A stretch of DNA of 64,000 bases from Daphnia pulex (Eukaryota; Arthropoda; Branchiopoda; Diplostraca; Daphniidae), in contig NC_060026.1 in assembly GCF_021134715.1 (NCBI RefSeq), positions 11,337,001 through 11,401,000 of the forward strand. The letters run 5' to 3'. This document shows, in pieces, positions 46,001 to 57,599 of the stretch. The translations under genes were made by a program, and so were the position numbers. A model generated the notes under the pieces. It was not told the DNA's origin. It worked only from the letters and a program-made list of their open reading frames with translations, and ran no database searches. Numbering within the stretch: position 1 is the first letter of the stretch; each line of letters starts with the position of its first letter.

Positions 46001-47247
46001 CCCAAATTCCGGACCCAGCACCAAGGATATCCAACCCCAATGGATTGCTCGCTCAACCGCACGGATGAAAGCACACCCGAGGTTACCATTGTGCGGTATA
46101 CTTTGCGGAGTCGCAATGCCGATCAAAGGGAGCGGCCGCCGTGCAAATTACACGCTGACGCCCGATTCATGATTAGAAATTTAGCAAACGGCAACGGATT
46201 ACAAAGCCGAGGGAGAGAGCGGGGGAGCTTACCGATACATCGAAGTCATTCGGACCATTCCCGACGAAATATAGTAAGAAAACTTCACATTATTTCCTTT
46301 TTATTACTACCCAATAAATATTGAGTGACAGTCTTTGTTATCTGTTCTGCAACGAATAGTGTGACAAGTGAAAACGGGATAGACTCCGACGTAAAAGCTT
46401 GAAAGCGCAAGTTGTTTTAGTTTCGTTGGTGACAGTGTTTGAATTACGCGGTAAAATTCGGGCTTCTGTCATTGAGAATTTTAGCGGGAGAAAGGGAGAG
46501 AAAATTCTTTTAGCCGTTGGCTCTATTCCTAGGCTATAGGTAAAGTTCAGTAAAAGCGCATATTACCGAGAACTGCTTCACACGCAATTGACAGCCGATA
46601 GTATTCCGGCTAGGCTCAGACGGTAGGCGATGCCTGTTAGTAGTTACCACACGTGCACGAGAATAGTTCTGCGAAGTGAAATTTATTACGCCATTTTTTT
46701 TCATTAACTGTCCTCTTTGCTTTGATTGAATAAGTGATCAATAACAGGTAAGAGAGTAGAAATAATGTGCATGCATCAATTGTTGTGGTGGTAGTCTCAG
46801 TATTTACTCATAGCTTTTAAAAACTTTTTTCGACTTGTTTTTAATCATTTCTTTTCGTTGTTTCACAATAGGACACCATCAAAATCGAGTGATGCAGTAC
46901 AGGCACAAGTCAAGGCTTCCTTGCTCTCGGCTTTTCTAGTAGGTAAGTTAATTGAAGACATTTTGAGGATTTTGAGGATTTAGACTTAGGGATTTTTTTT
47001 TTGTCGGTTATATCGTCAGTATGTATTATCCATTTATGTATCATCCAAAGTATCGATTCATTTATGTCCGGAGGTGATGTCGATTCTTTGTATTGAGTTG
47101 TTTTTTAGAATTAAAATGCTATGATTTATTATTATTAGCCATTATTAGCCTAATACTAATTCCATACATATTTGTTTAGATGAAATACGTCAACTTCAAG
47201 TTAGTGTCTGAGGACTGTAACACATCTTCAAGAAAATTGAAATTACC
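46001..47247 (+). promoter_or_regulatory. Divergent upstream region and non-coding 5' exons of Sno-like copy 1
   Basis: The repeat unit of the Sno array starts near 46465 (gagaattttagcgggag). A first 5' exon ends at 46747 (aacag|gtaag), a second is 46872-46942 (aatag|gacacc ... tag|gtaagt), and the third starts at 47180 (tttag|atgaa) and carries the coding start at 47248. The second exon holds a 15-codon upstream ORF starting ATGCAGTACAGG. The third opens with an ATG at 47180 in another frame, whose ORF overlaps the main start. No clear TATA or initiator was identified for the Sno genes. Confidence 0.55.
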
Positions 47248-50200
47248 ATGGCGAATCCGTCGTTATTACAGATTGAGATTAAGAAAGAAAAGGATTCTGA
47301 ATTAATTGTACGTGATCATCCCAGTAACGTCATCGAAATCTCTCCAGTATTCAACAATGTTGACAACCCTGAGGCCAATTATATCCTTGATCTACCAGAG
47401 CAAGCAATTAATAGCGGAGCCCTATCTGCCATCCAGTTAGAAACCATCATCTACTCGTGTCAAAGACACGAACAAAAATTGTCTGACGGTTCTCGAGCTG
47501 GATACCTCATCGGAGACGGAGCCGGTGTTGGTAAAGGTCGGATCGCAGCTGGCGTCATCTTTGAAAATTTCATTCGTGGACGTAAGAAATCAATTTGGTT
47601 CTCAATTTCAACTGACCTCAAGTACGACGCTGAACGTGATTTGCGGGATATCGGATGTGGCGACAGGATTGCAGTTCATGCTGTAAACAAATTGAAGAAT
47701 TCCAAAGCCCTTGCCGATGTCACCGAGTCGACAAAAGAAGGCGTCATTTTCTGTACTTACTCCGATTTAATTATGACTTCCGCGACAAAAAGATTATTGT
47801 GCCTTGAACAATTGCTCAAATGGTGCGGGCCAAATTTTGACGGCGTCATTGTTTTTGACGAGTGTCAGCACACCAATGATATCAATTACAGTGGTTCGAA
47901 CAAGAGAAAAATAGGAATGGCTGTCTTGGAATTGCAAAAGAATTTACCAAACGCAAGGATCGTGTACATTTCTACAACCGCCGTTTCGGAACCCCACAGC
48001 ATGGCAAGCATGGTTCGTCTAGGCCTTTGGGGTCAGGACACGCCATTCAAAGGTAAATATTTTATATTATATTGAACGTTGAACGTTACAAAATATTTTT
48101 GTTATCAATTTTAGACTTCGGACAATTTCTCGAAAATGTGAAGAATTTTGGTGAGATTGCCGGGGATATGATAGCCATGGAAATGAGGCAACGGGGATCG
48201 TACGTAAACCGTCAACTTTCTTTCAAGGATGTCACGTATCAAGTGGTGGAAGTCTGCCAGTTGCCGAAATTCATCAGAACCTACGACAATTCTGTTAAAC
48301 TTTGGCTTCAGCTTTGGAAATATTTCACCGAAGCAGCAGAACTTGTTGATTTAGGACAAAAGACACAAAAGATTATGTGGACTAATTTTTGGTCAGCGCA
48401 TCACAGATTTTTTAGATGTTTGTGTATATCAGTTAAAGTAATACATGCCGTCAAGTTTGCTAGTGAAGCTGTCAAACGCGGCGAAAGTGTTGTGATTGGC
48501 TTCCAATCAACCGGAGAAGCTTACACGCTTCAGAAAATTCAGGATGTCGGATCTCCTATGTCAAATTTCGTTTCAACTTCAAAAATGATTATGCAATCTT
48601 TGGTTGAAAAACACTTTCCAGCTTCCGATAGTCTCCAAATGCTAGCTGATGCTCGAAACAACAAAGGTATTTCAATTTAATATTTTTTTAAATAGTGTAC
48701 GACTTATTTTTATAATTTTAATGATGTATTTTTTACGACAGGAACCGTTGGAGGTAAACGAAAATGTGTGAGAAAAACTGCAGGAACCTCCAAAAAGAAG
48801 AAACACGAATTAACTGAGGTTGTCTCGTATGACGAAATAATCGACAGTGATGCATCTGATGCTCCGGTATTCGACTATCATTCAGACTCAACCGAAACCA
48901 AACTAAAAGACGAAGAGGCAGTCGAAGACAGGAGGATTAAGCTTGAGAAGGCGTTGCTGATCAGACAAGATCTTCTAGAAAAAATCGAAGAGATTGGAAC
49001 TATACTTCCACCAAATTGGATTGATCAACTCATCGACGAATTCGGAGGCTCAGAAAATGTGGCTGAAATTTCTAGTCGAAAGGGCCGTCTGGTCCAAAAA
49101 AACAATGGCCTGGTATGCATGAAATAACATCATTATTTTTAGAAGTTAAAGACATTTTTTTCGTAGGTCCAGTACGAGCTACGCTCTGAAAAAGAGGTAC
49201 CTTTAGAGTCAATCAACATTCGTGAAAGGGAGCGTTTTATGAACGGGGAAAAGAAAATTGCCATCGTTTCTGCAGCTGGCAGTTGTGGAATTTCTCTTCA
49301 CGTAATTTCAACTTAACTATAGTTTCATTTCTACTTTTGAACTAAACATTTTATCTTTTTAAGGCTGACAGACGAGCGAAAAATCAGAGCCGTCGAATTT
49401 ACATTTCGCTAGAATTGCCGAATAGCGCTGAGCTCGCTCTGCAGCAGTTCGGATGCATTCATCGCAGTAACCAAGTAAATATCCCCGTGAAAGGTTATTA
49501 TCATTTATTTATTTTTTGTTCTTTTAGGTGAATGCTCCGGAATTTATTTTTCTTGTTCCGGAATTGGCTGGGGAGAGACGATCCGCATTGATCGTTGCTA
49601 ATCGTCTTCAATTCCTTGGTGCTTCCTTCAAAAATCAAAGATTAAATGGAGACTCTACTAGTAAATTAGAAGAAACTAGTGAATATGATTCTGCGGTACT
49701 CGATGCCATGAATGTTATTATGGGTCAAAAATCACCCGTCATTCCAGTCCCCGTTGATTACAAAGGCAACTTTTTTGGAGGTGAAATATTTTGATTGACA
49801 ACTACAATAAGGATAAAGGATTAAATTTTGCTCTAAAAATTAATGTTAGATATCAGAACAGCGCTAGGCTTAGTCGGCGTCATATCATCCAACGTGCTTC
49901 CTCTGGTTAAAGTTGGAATAGGTGTTCCAGAAATCCTTAAACGGATTTTAGGAATTCCTGTTGATTTTCAAGCCACTCTATTGCAATACTTCAATGGTGT
50001 TCGATCAACGATCAGCAATCAGGGAAAAATGGACAAACAAAATTGCACGACGATTCTTGATTTGCGCTTCAACAAATGTGCCTATCGTAGAAAAGTTCTG
50101 AAAGTTACCTCCAAAAATACTGACGCTCCGGCTAAGATATATCTACATGAAATTGAAGTTGACGGTGGCATAGATTGGAGAACAGCAGAGGAAAAATGGC

Positions 50201-50969
50201 TTCCGAAGTCCAGACAAGCAGATGAAGGAATTTATTTTTCTAAAGAGGTAGTGGGATAGGTGTTTTTTTGTGAACATAAATTCTACTAATTTTTCGTGTC
50301 ATGACTTTTATTCAGGTATCCCATGGGAAAAGAGACATCATAATTGTCCGAAGATCTGAAACTGTTGATGATGGAGACAAGCGAGATTTAAAATATACCG
50401 TGATACGACCCAATACAGGAATGCAAATACTACCACAATCTGAAATTACCATAAAATACATCCCTCAATTTAGTTCGCCGAAACTGGCAAAGATTGAACC
50501 TAAGGTGTTATGGGATTTTCATTACGACGCTTCAAAAGATTCTTGTATTCACGACTACTGGTATGAAGATTTTTTCATAGTTATTTTATATAAGCTTGAT
50601 ATTAATCATTATTTTCTTTCTTAATAACAGGCTTAAAAATAAAATAAAAAACCACAAGAAGGGTCCCGAAAGCTGCAAAGAAGGTTTGCGATCATGTGCA
50701 ACGTACAAGCTTTTAGCTGGATCAATATTTCTTCTTTGGAAAGAAATTGAATCCATTATTAGGGAAAGCAATCCACAGTGGAAAATGCAGGTAACACAAG
50801 ATAGATATAATAATACAAATGTGACATTTATTATCTAATTATTAAAATTTTTCATGTGTACCTCCTTCGGTTTAAGATCGCCCGCGTACTTGTGGACAGC
50901 AGCAAAATTGTCGGCATAGTTATTCCCGATAATTGCGAGTCTCAGCTGATAGCCTTTCTTACAAAGTAG
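47248..50969 (+). CDS. sno: Strawberry-notch (Sno/SBNO) helicase-like protein, copy 1, DECQ variant
   Basis: Ten coding exons: 47248-48052, 48115-48666, 48742-49112, 49167-49301, 49364-49474, 49528-49780, 49850-50247, 50316-50560, 50631-50790, 50877-50969; 1040 aa, frame open throughout. The start has a strong context (ACCATGG). Sno-family landmarks appear in order: [13 protein letters not shown] (Walker A, residues 89-98 core), [22 protein letters not shown] (204-207), then helicase-C parts [23 protein letters not shown], and [11 protein letters not shown] (648-658), [11 protein letters not shown], and a C-terminal [12 protein letters not shown]. Sno proteins are nuclear DExD/H ATPases; Drosophila sno acts in Notch signalling. 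This copy lacks the long N-terminal part of SBNO1 or fly Sno, has Gln for His in DECH and Cys for Arg in the arginine motif, so ATP-driven activity is doubtful. Confidence 0.86.
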
Positions 50970-52353
50970 TGTGTAAGATAATGAACTTGGCTCTTCATCA
51001 CTAAACGAAATTTACTTATTAACCGTAACTGCGGGAATTATTAATGTCTTTACAAATAGAAGATTACAAATTATGTTGCGCCGTTAGACAAAAATAATTT
51101 GCTACGTAGTGAACGAACTCTGAAGTTTACATTGTTCTCATAGTGATTTATTTGTTCTCACTAGAATTTGCGCTATGAAAATTAGATGCGGTTTTTCATT
51201 TTTTTGCTATTGAAAATGTTTTCAATAGTTAACCATATTGAATAATTTTTTGTTTCGCAACTGTCTTCTTCAGTTCGCTTGAGGAATATCGATCATGTAT
51301 TTTATTTGTTTGATTACCTAAGTAAAAATTTCTCTATCAATTTGTTTATAATTACTTGTGTGTATTTATTTTATAATAATCTAAATTTGTCATCTAGTCT
51401 CATAAACTGAACACAGTTACAATACCAACATAACACTGGGTCTAAAAACTGTAAAACAGATTAAACCTAAATATAATTTAATATCCGATTCTATAAGATT
51501 CTAAAATGGAAAATTTTAGAATTCTACTATTCTGTAGTATTTTCTCTCGAAAAACCCAAAGTGCTGACTTCTGTTTGGGCTTATGTCATTTGAAAATTTT
51601 AACGGGAGAAAGGGAGAGAAAATTATTTTAGCCGTTGGCTCTATTCCTAGGCTATAGGTAAAGTTCAGTAAAAGCGCATATTACCGAGAACTGCTTCACA
51701 CGCAATTGACAGCCGATAGTATTCCGGCTAGGCTCAGACGGTAGGCGATGCCTGTTAGTAGTTACCACACGTGCACGAGAATAGTTCTGCGAAGTGAAAT
51801 TTATTACGCCATTTTTTTCATTAACTGTCCTCTTTGCTTTGATTGAATAAGTGATCAATAACAGGTAAGAGAGTAGAAATAATGTGCATGCATCAATTGT
51901 TGTGGTGGTAGTCTCAGTATTTACTCATAGCTTTTAAAAACTTTTTTTTAATCATTTCTTTTCGTTGTTTCACAATAGAATTCCATCAAAATCGAGTGAT
52001 GCAGTACAGGCACAAGTCAAGGCTTCCTTGCTCTCGGCTTTTCTAGTAGGTAAGTTAATTGAGGACATTTTGAGGATTTTGAGGATTTAGACTTAGAGAT
52101 TTTTTTTTGTCGGTTATATCGTCAGTATGTATTATCCATTTATGTATCATCCAAAGTATCGATTCATTTATGTCCGGAGGTGATGTCGATTCTTTGTATT
52201 GAGTTGTTTTTTAGAATTAAAATGCTATGATTTATTATTATTAGCCATTATTAGCCTAATACTAATTCCATACATATTTGTTTAGATGAAATACGTCAAC
52301 TTCAAGTTAGTGTCTGAGGACTGTAACACATCTTCAAGAAAATTGAAATTACC
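50970..52353 (+). repeat. Inter-copy spacer and 5' region of Sno-like copy 2
   Basis: It holds the AT-rich 3' flank of copy 1, then from about 51596 a near-identical copy of the 46465-47247 promoter and 5' exons. The second 5' exon ends tag|gtaagt and the third starts tttag|atgaaatac at 52286. Upstream ORFs are conserved. The same 3' flank follows copy 2 (56164 on) and the remnant (from about 62630). Confidence 0.7.
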
Positions 52354-55300
52354 ATGGCGAATCCGTCGTTATTACAGATTGAGATTAAGAAAGAAAAGGA
52401 TTCTGAATTAATTGTACGTGATCATCCCAGTAACGTCATCGAAATCTCTCCAGTATTCAACAATGTTGACAACCCTGAGGCCAATTATATCCTCGATCTA
52501 CCAGAGCAAGCAATTAATAGCGGAGCCCTATCTGCCATCCAGTTAGAAACCATCATCTACTCGTGTCAGAGACACGAACAAAATTTGTCTGACGGTTCTC
52601 GAGCTGGATTCCTGATCGGAGACGGAGCCGGTGTTGGTAAAGGTCGGATCGCAGCTGGTATCATCTTTGAAAATTTCATTCGTGGACGTAAGAAATCAAT
52701 TTGGTTCTCAATTTCAACTGACCTCAAGTACGACGCTGAAGGTGATTTGCGGGACATCGGATGTGCCGACAAGATTGCAGTTCATGCTGTAAACAAATTG
52801 AAGAATTTCACAGCCCGTACGGATGTCACTGAGTCGACAAAAGAAGGCGTCATTTTCTGTACTTACTCTGATTTAATTAACGAGTTGAGTTCCTCAAAAA
52901 AAAGATTATTGTGCCTTGAACAACTGCTCAAATGGTGTGGGCCAAATTTCGACGGCGTCATTGTTTTTGACGAGTGTCACCTCACGAATGACATCAATTT
53001 CAGCGGTTCGACCAATAAGAGAAAAACAGAATTGGCTGTTTTACAATTGCAAAATAAGTTGCCAAACGCAAGGATCGTCTACATTTCTACAACCGCAATT
53101 TGGGAACCCCGCAGCATGGAAAGCATGGTTCGTCTAGGTCTTTGGGGTCAGGATACGCCATTCAAAGGTAAATATTTTATTTTCTGTTGAAAGTTGAACC
53201 CGATAAAATATTATCGTTAATTCGTTATCCATTACAGACTTCGAACAATTTCTGGAAAATGTGAAGACTTTTGGTGAGATTGCCGGGGATATGATAGCCA
53301 TGGAAATGAGGCAACGGGGATCGTACGTAAACCGTCAACTTCCTTTCAAGGATGTCATGTACCAAGTTGTCGAAATTTGCCAATTGCCGAAATTCATCAG
53401 ATCCTACGACAATTCTGCTAAACTTTGGCTTCATCTGCAACAGTCTTTTACAGAAGCAGCTGAACTTATGGATTTAGGCCAAAAGACACAAAAGATTATG
53501 TGGACTAATTTTTGGTCAGCGTATAACAGATTTTTTAGATGTCTGCGTATTTCCGCCAAAGTAATACATGCCGTCAAGTTTGCTAGTGAAGCTGTCAAAC
53601 GCGGCAAAAGCGTTGTCATTGGTCTCCAATCAACCGGAGAAAATTACACCCTTCAAAAAGTTCCGGACGACGGATCTGCAATGCCAAATTTCGTTTCAAC
53701 TGCAAAAATGGTTATGCAGTCTTTGGTTGAAAAACACTTTCCAGTTTCCGATAGTCTCCACCTGTTTGCCGATGCTCGAAACAACAAACGTAAATATTTT
53801 TCAAAATAGTATACGATCTATTGTAATTAATTAAATGCTGAATTTTTTACACAAGGAACCGTTGGAGGTAAAAGAAAACATGTGAGAAAAACCGCAGGAA
53901 CCTCCAAAAAGAAGAAAAACAAATTAACTGACGATTTCTCTTGTGATGAAATAATTGACAGCAGTGATGTATCTGCTCCGGTATTTGACTATAATTCAGA
54001 CTCAGCCGATTCTAAGCTAAAAGACGAAGAGGCAGCCGAAGACAGAAGAATTAAGCTTGAGAAGGCGTCGGTAATCAAACAAGGACTTCTAGAAAAAATC
54101 GAAGAGATTGGAACTATACTTCCACCAAATTGGATTGATCAACTCATCGATGAACTCGGAGGCTCAGAAAATGTGGCCGAAATTTCTAGTCGGAAGGGCC
54201 GTCTGGTCCAAAAAAACAATGGCCTGGTATGCATGATATAACATCATTAATTTTTTTTTCGAAGTTACAAGTTTATTTGTTTCGTAGGTCCAATACGAGC
54301 CGCGCTCCGAAAAAGATGTTCCATTAGATTTAATCAACATTCGTGAAAGGGAGCGTTTTATGAACGGTGAAAAGAAAATTGCCATCGTTTCTGCAGCTGC
54401 CAGCTGTGGAATTTCTCTTCACGTAATTTCTACTTAACTACTTTCACTTATTCTTTCTACTTTTAAACTAAACAGTTGTCTTTTTAAGGCTGACAGACGA
54501 GCGAAAAATCAGAGCCGTCGAATTTACATTTCGCTAGAATTGCCGAATAGCGCTGAGCTCGCTCTGCAGCAGTTCGGATGCATTCATCGCAGTAACCAAG
54601 TAAATATTCCCGCATCGCTACGAGAACTATAGTCTTTTATAATTTTCTCAATTTCAAGAATGTTTTTAATTAATTTTCGGTTTTTTTTTAGGTGAAAGCT
54701 CCGAAATTTATTTTGCTTGTTCCGGAATTGGCTGGGGAGAGACGATCCGCATTGATCGTTGCTAATCGTCTTCAATTCCTTGGTGCTTCCTTCAAAAATC
54801 AAAGTTTAGATGAAGGCTCTACTGAATTAGAAGAAACTAGTGAATATGACTCTGCGGTACTCGATGCCATGAAGGTTATTATGGGCCATAAATCACCCGT
54901 AAGTCCAGTCCCTGCTGATTACGAAGGCAACTTTTTCCGAGGTAAAATACTTGGATTCACCACTACAAGGATTAAGGATTTATTTTACTCCAAAAATTAA
55001 TGTTAGATATCAGAGCAGCACTAGCTGAAGTCGGCGTCATATCATCCAACTTGCAACAATTGGTTACACTGTTTAAAGCTGGAAAAGGTGTTCCAGATAT
55101 CCTAAATCGGATTTCGGGTATTCCTGTTAATCTTCAAGCCACTCTATTGATATACTTCGATGGTGTTCGATCAGCAACGATCAGTAATCGGGGAAAAATG
55201 GACGGACACTATGACACGAAGATTTTTGATTTACAATTGCACAACAAATGTGCTCATCGTAGAAAAGCTCTGAAGGTTACCTCCAAAAATACTATCGGTC

Positions 55301-56163
55301 CGGCTACGATGTATCTACATGAAATTGAAGTTGACGGTGGCATGGATTGGAGAACAGCAGAGGAAAAATGGTTTCCGAAGGCTGGACAAGCAGACGAAGG
55401 GATTTATGTTTCAAAAGAGGTAGCTTTTTTTTGTTGTTTTTTTTGTACATAAATTCTACTAAATATATTTTTTGGCTCATGACATTTATACAGGTATTAT
55501 TTAAGAAAAGAGACATTATAATTGTCCGAAGATTTAAAATTGTTAGTGATGGAGACAAGGGAGATTTAAAATATACCGTGATACGACCTAGTACGGGAGT
55601 GCAATTGCTATCACAAACTTTGGCTGAAATTACCACAAAATACATCCCTAAAATTAGTTTGTCAAAACAGGCCAATATTGATCATAAAGCGTTATGGGAT
55701 TTTCATTACGACGCTTCAGAAAATGTTTGTGTTCACGACTACTGGTAAGATTTTCTCACTGTTTTATTTTGTAAGCCACACATATCATTACTGTTGTTAA
55801 CTGTTGGTCTTAACAGGCTTAAAAACACAAGCAAAAGCCACAAAAATAAAGGTCCCGGACGATGCCAAGAAGGTTTGCGATCATCATGTGTAACGTACAA
55901 GCTTTTGACTGGATCAATATTTCTTCTTTGGAAAGAAATCGAATCCATTATTAGGGAAAGCAATCCACAGTGGAAAATGCAGGTAACACAAGACATTTTA
56001 TAATTATAACAATTTATATATTTACTATCTAATTGTTAATTTTTTTTATGTGTACCTCCTTCGGTTTAAGATCGCCCGCGTACTTGTGGACAGCAGCAAA
56101 ATTGTCGGCATAGTTATTCCCGATAATTGCGAGTCTCAGCTGGTAGCCTTTCTTACAAAGTAG
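52354..56163 (+). CDS. sno: Strawberry-notch (Sno/SBNO) helicase-like protein, copy 2, intact DECH
   Basis: Exons: 52354-53167, 53238-53789, 53856-54226, 54288-54422, 54489-54599, 54692-54941, 55007-55419, 55494-55744, 55817-55982, 56071-56163; 1051 aa, open throughout with GT-AG junctions. Walker A ([13 protein letters not shown]) is intact and motif II is DECH (residues 206-209), making it the best preserved copy. Motif VI region is [11 protein letters not shown] (651-661), again Cys for the usual Arg. One normally conserved position differs ([12 protein letters not shown], Gly for Arg). The exon 2 to 3 junction encodes Arg (aaac|gtaaat) where copy 1 encodes Gly. The first ~100 codons are almost identical to copy 1 while exon 4 and its flanking introns are almost identical to copy 3, a mosaic. 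Nuclear ATPase or co-regulator role inferred from family only. Confidence 0.88.
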
Positions 56164-57599
56164 TGTGTAAGATAATGTTGGCTCTTCATCACTAACCGAA
56201 ATTTACTTATTAACCGTAACTGCGGGAATTAATAATTGCTTTATAAATCGAAGATTACAAATTATGTTGCGCCGTTAGACAAAAATAATTTGCTACGTAG
56301 TGAACGAACTCCGAAGTTTACATTGTTCTCATAGTGATTTATTTGTTCTCACTAGAATTCGCGCTATGAAAATTAGATGCGGTTTTTCATTTTTTTTTTC
56401 CTTTTGAAAATGTTTTCAATAGTTAACCATATTGAATAATTTTTTGTTTCGCAACAGTTTTCTTCAGTTCGCTTGAGGGATATCGATCATGTATTTTATT
56501 TGTTTGATTACCTAAGTAAAAAAATTCTCTATCAACTTGTTTAATACTTGTGTGTATTTATTTTATAATAATCTAAATTTGTAATCTAGAGTCTCATAAA
56601 ATAAAATGAACACATTTACAATACCATCATAACACTGAGTCTAAACTGTAAAACAAATTAAACATAAACAGAAATTAATATCCGATTTATCCGATTCTAT
56701 AAGATTCTAAAATGGAAAATTTTAGAATTCTACTATTCTGTAGTACTGATATTCTCAACTCTCAGTTTCTCACTAAAAACCAAAAGTGCTGCGACTTCTG
56801 CTTGGGCTTATGTCATTTGAAAATTTTAGCGGGAGGAAAGGAGGGAAAATTCTTTTAGCCCTTGGCTCTATTCCGAGGCTATAGGTCAAGTTCAGTAAAA
56901 GCGCATATTACCAAGAACCGCTTTGCAAAAAATTGACAGCTGATCTAGCCGATGGCCGACGTTGTTAGACACACTAGACAGGCAGTAGTACCAGTAGTAC
57001 TACCAGACTACCAGTTCCATACGTGCACGAGCACGAGATAGTTCAACGAAGTGAAATATATTGCGCCATTCGTTTCATTAGCCCGTTTTTCTTCGATTGA
57101 ATATAAAGTGATCAATAACAGGTGTGGAACACTGCTGTGCATGCTTCAAGCATTAATAAGGTAGTAGTCTTGGTGTTTGCTCACTACCTTTTTAATTTTC
57201 TTTTCATTTATTTATTTTTGTTGTTTCACAATAGAATTTCATCCAAATCAGGATGCTGTAAAAAGTGGAAGGGTTGAAAAGACTAGGAAAAATGGACGTT
57301 CCTACCTTCAATTAACAGTGGTCGGACGTTGCTACTTGCTAGTGTTCTCGGTTTTACTAGTAAGTTAAAATTTGTTATTCAATGATTAAGCACTCATCAT
57401 CATCAGTAATGTATCGATCCACAAATTTAGATGATATTGGTTCTTTGTGTTGGAGGTGTGTTGTAGAGACGAAATGCTATAAAAACCAGCATGGCAGCAT
57501 GGTTATTCTATTTTAGCCTATACTAATTCATATTTTATTAGAATACCAACTTCAAGTATCATCTGAGAACTGTATACCCATCTTCAACAAAGTTGAAAC
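56164..57599 (+). repeat. Inter-copy spacer and diverged 5' region of Sno-like copy 3
   Basis: The 3' flank resembles that after copy 1. The 5' region from about 56815 is a diverged version of the copy 1/2 promoter. A 5' exon ends near 57120 (aacag|gtgtgg), the next starts near 57234 (aatag|aatttc) and the last near 57541 (ttag|aatacc). The upstream ATG present at the third exon of copies 1 and 2 is missing here. Confidence 0.6.

Noticed and set aside
50586-50771. Minus-strand frame opposite Sno-like exon 9
   Set aside because: It is the antisense shadow of the coding exon; the same shadow recurs in copy 2.
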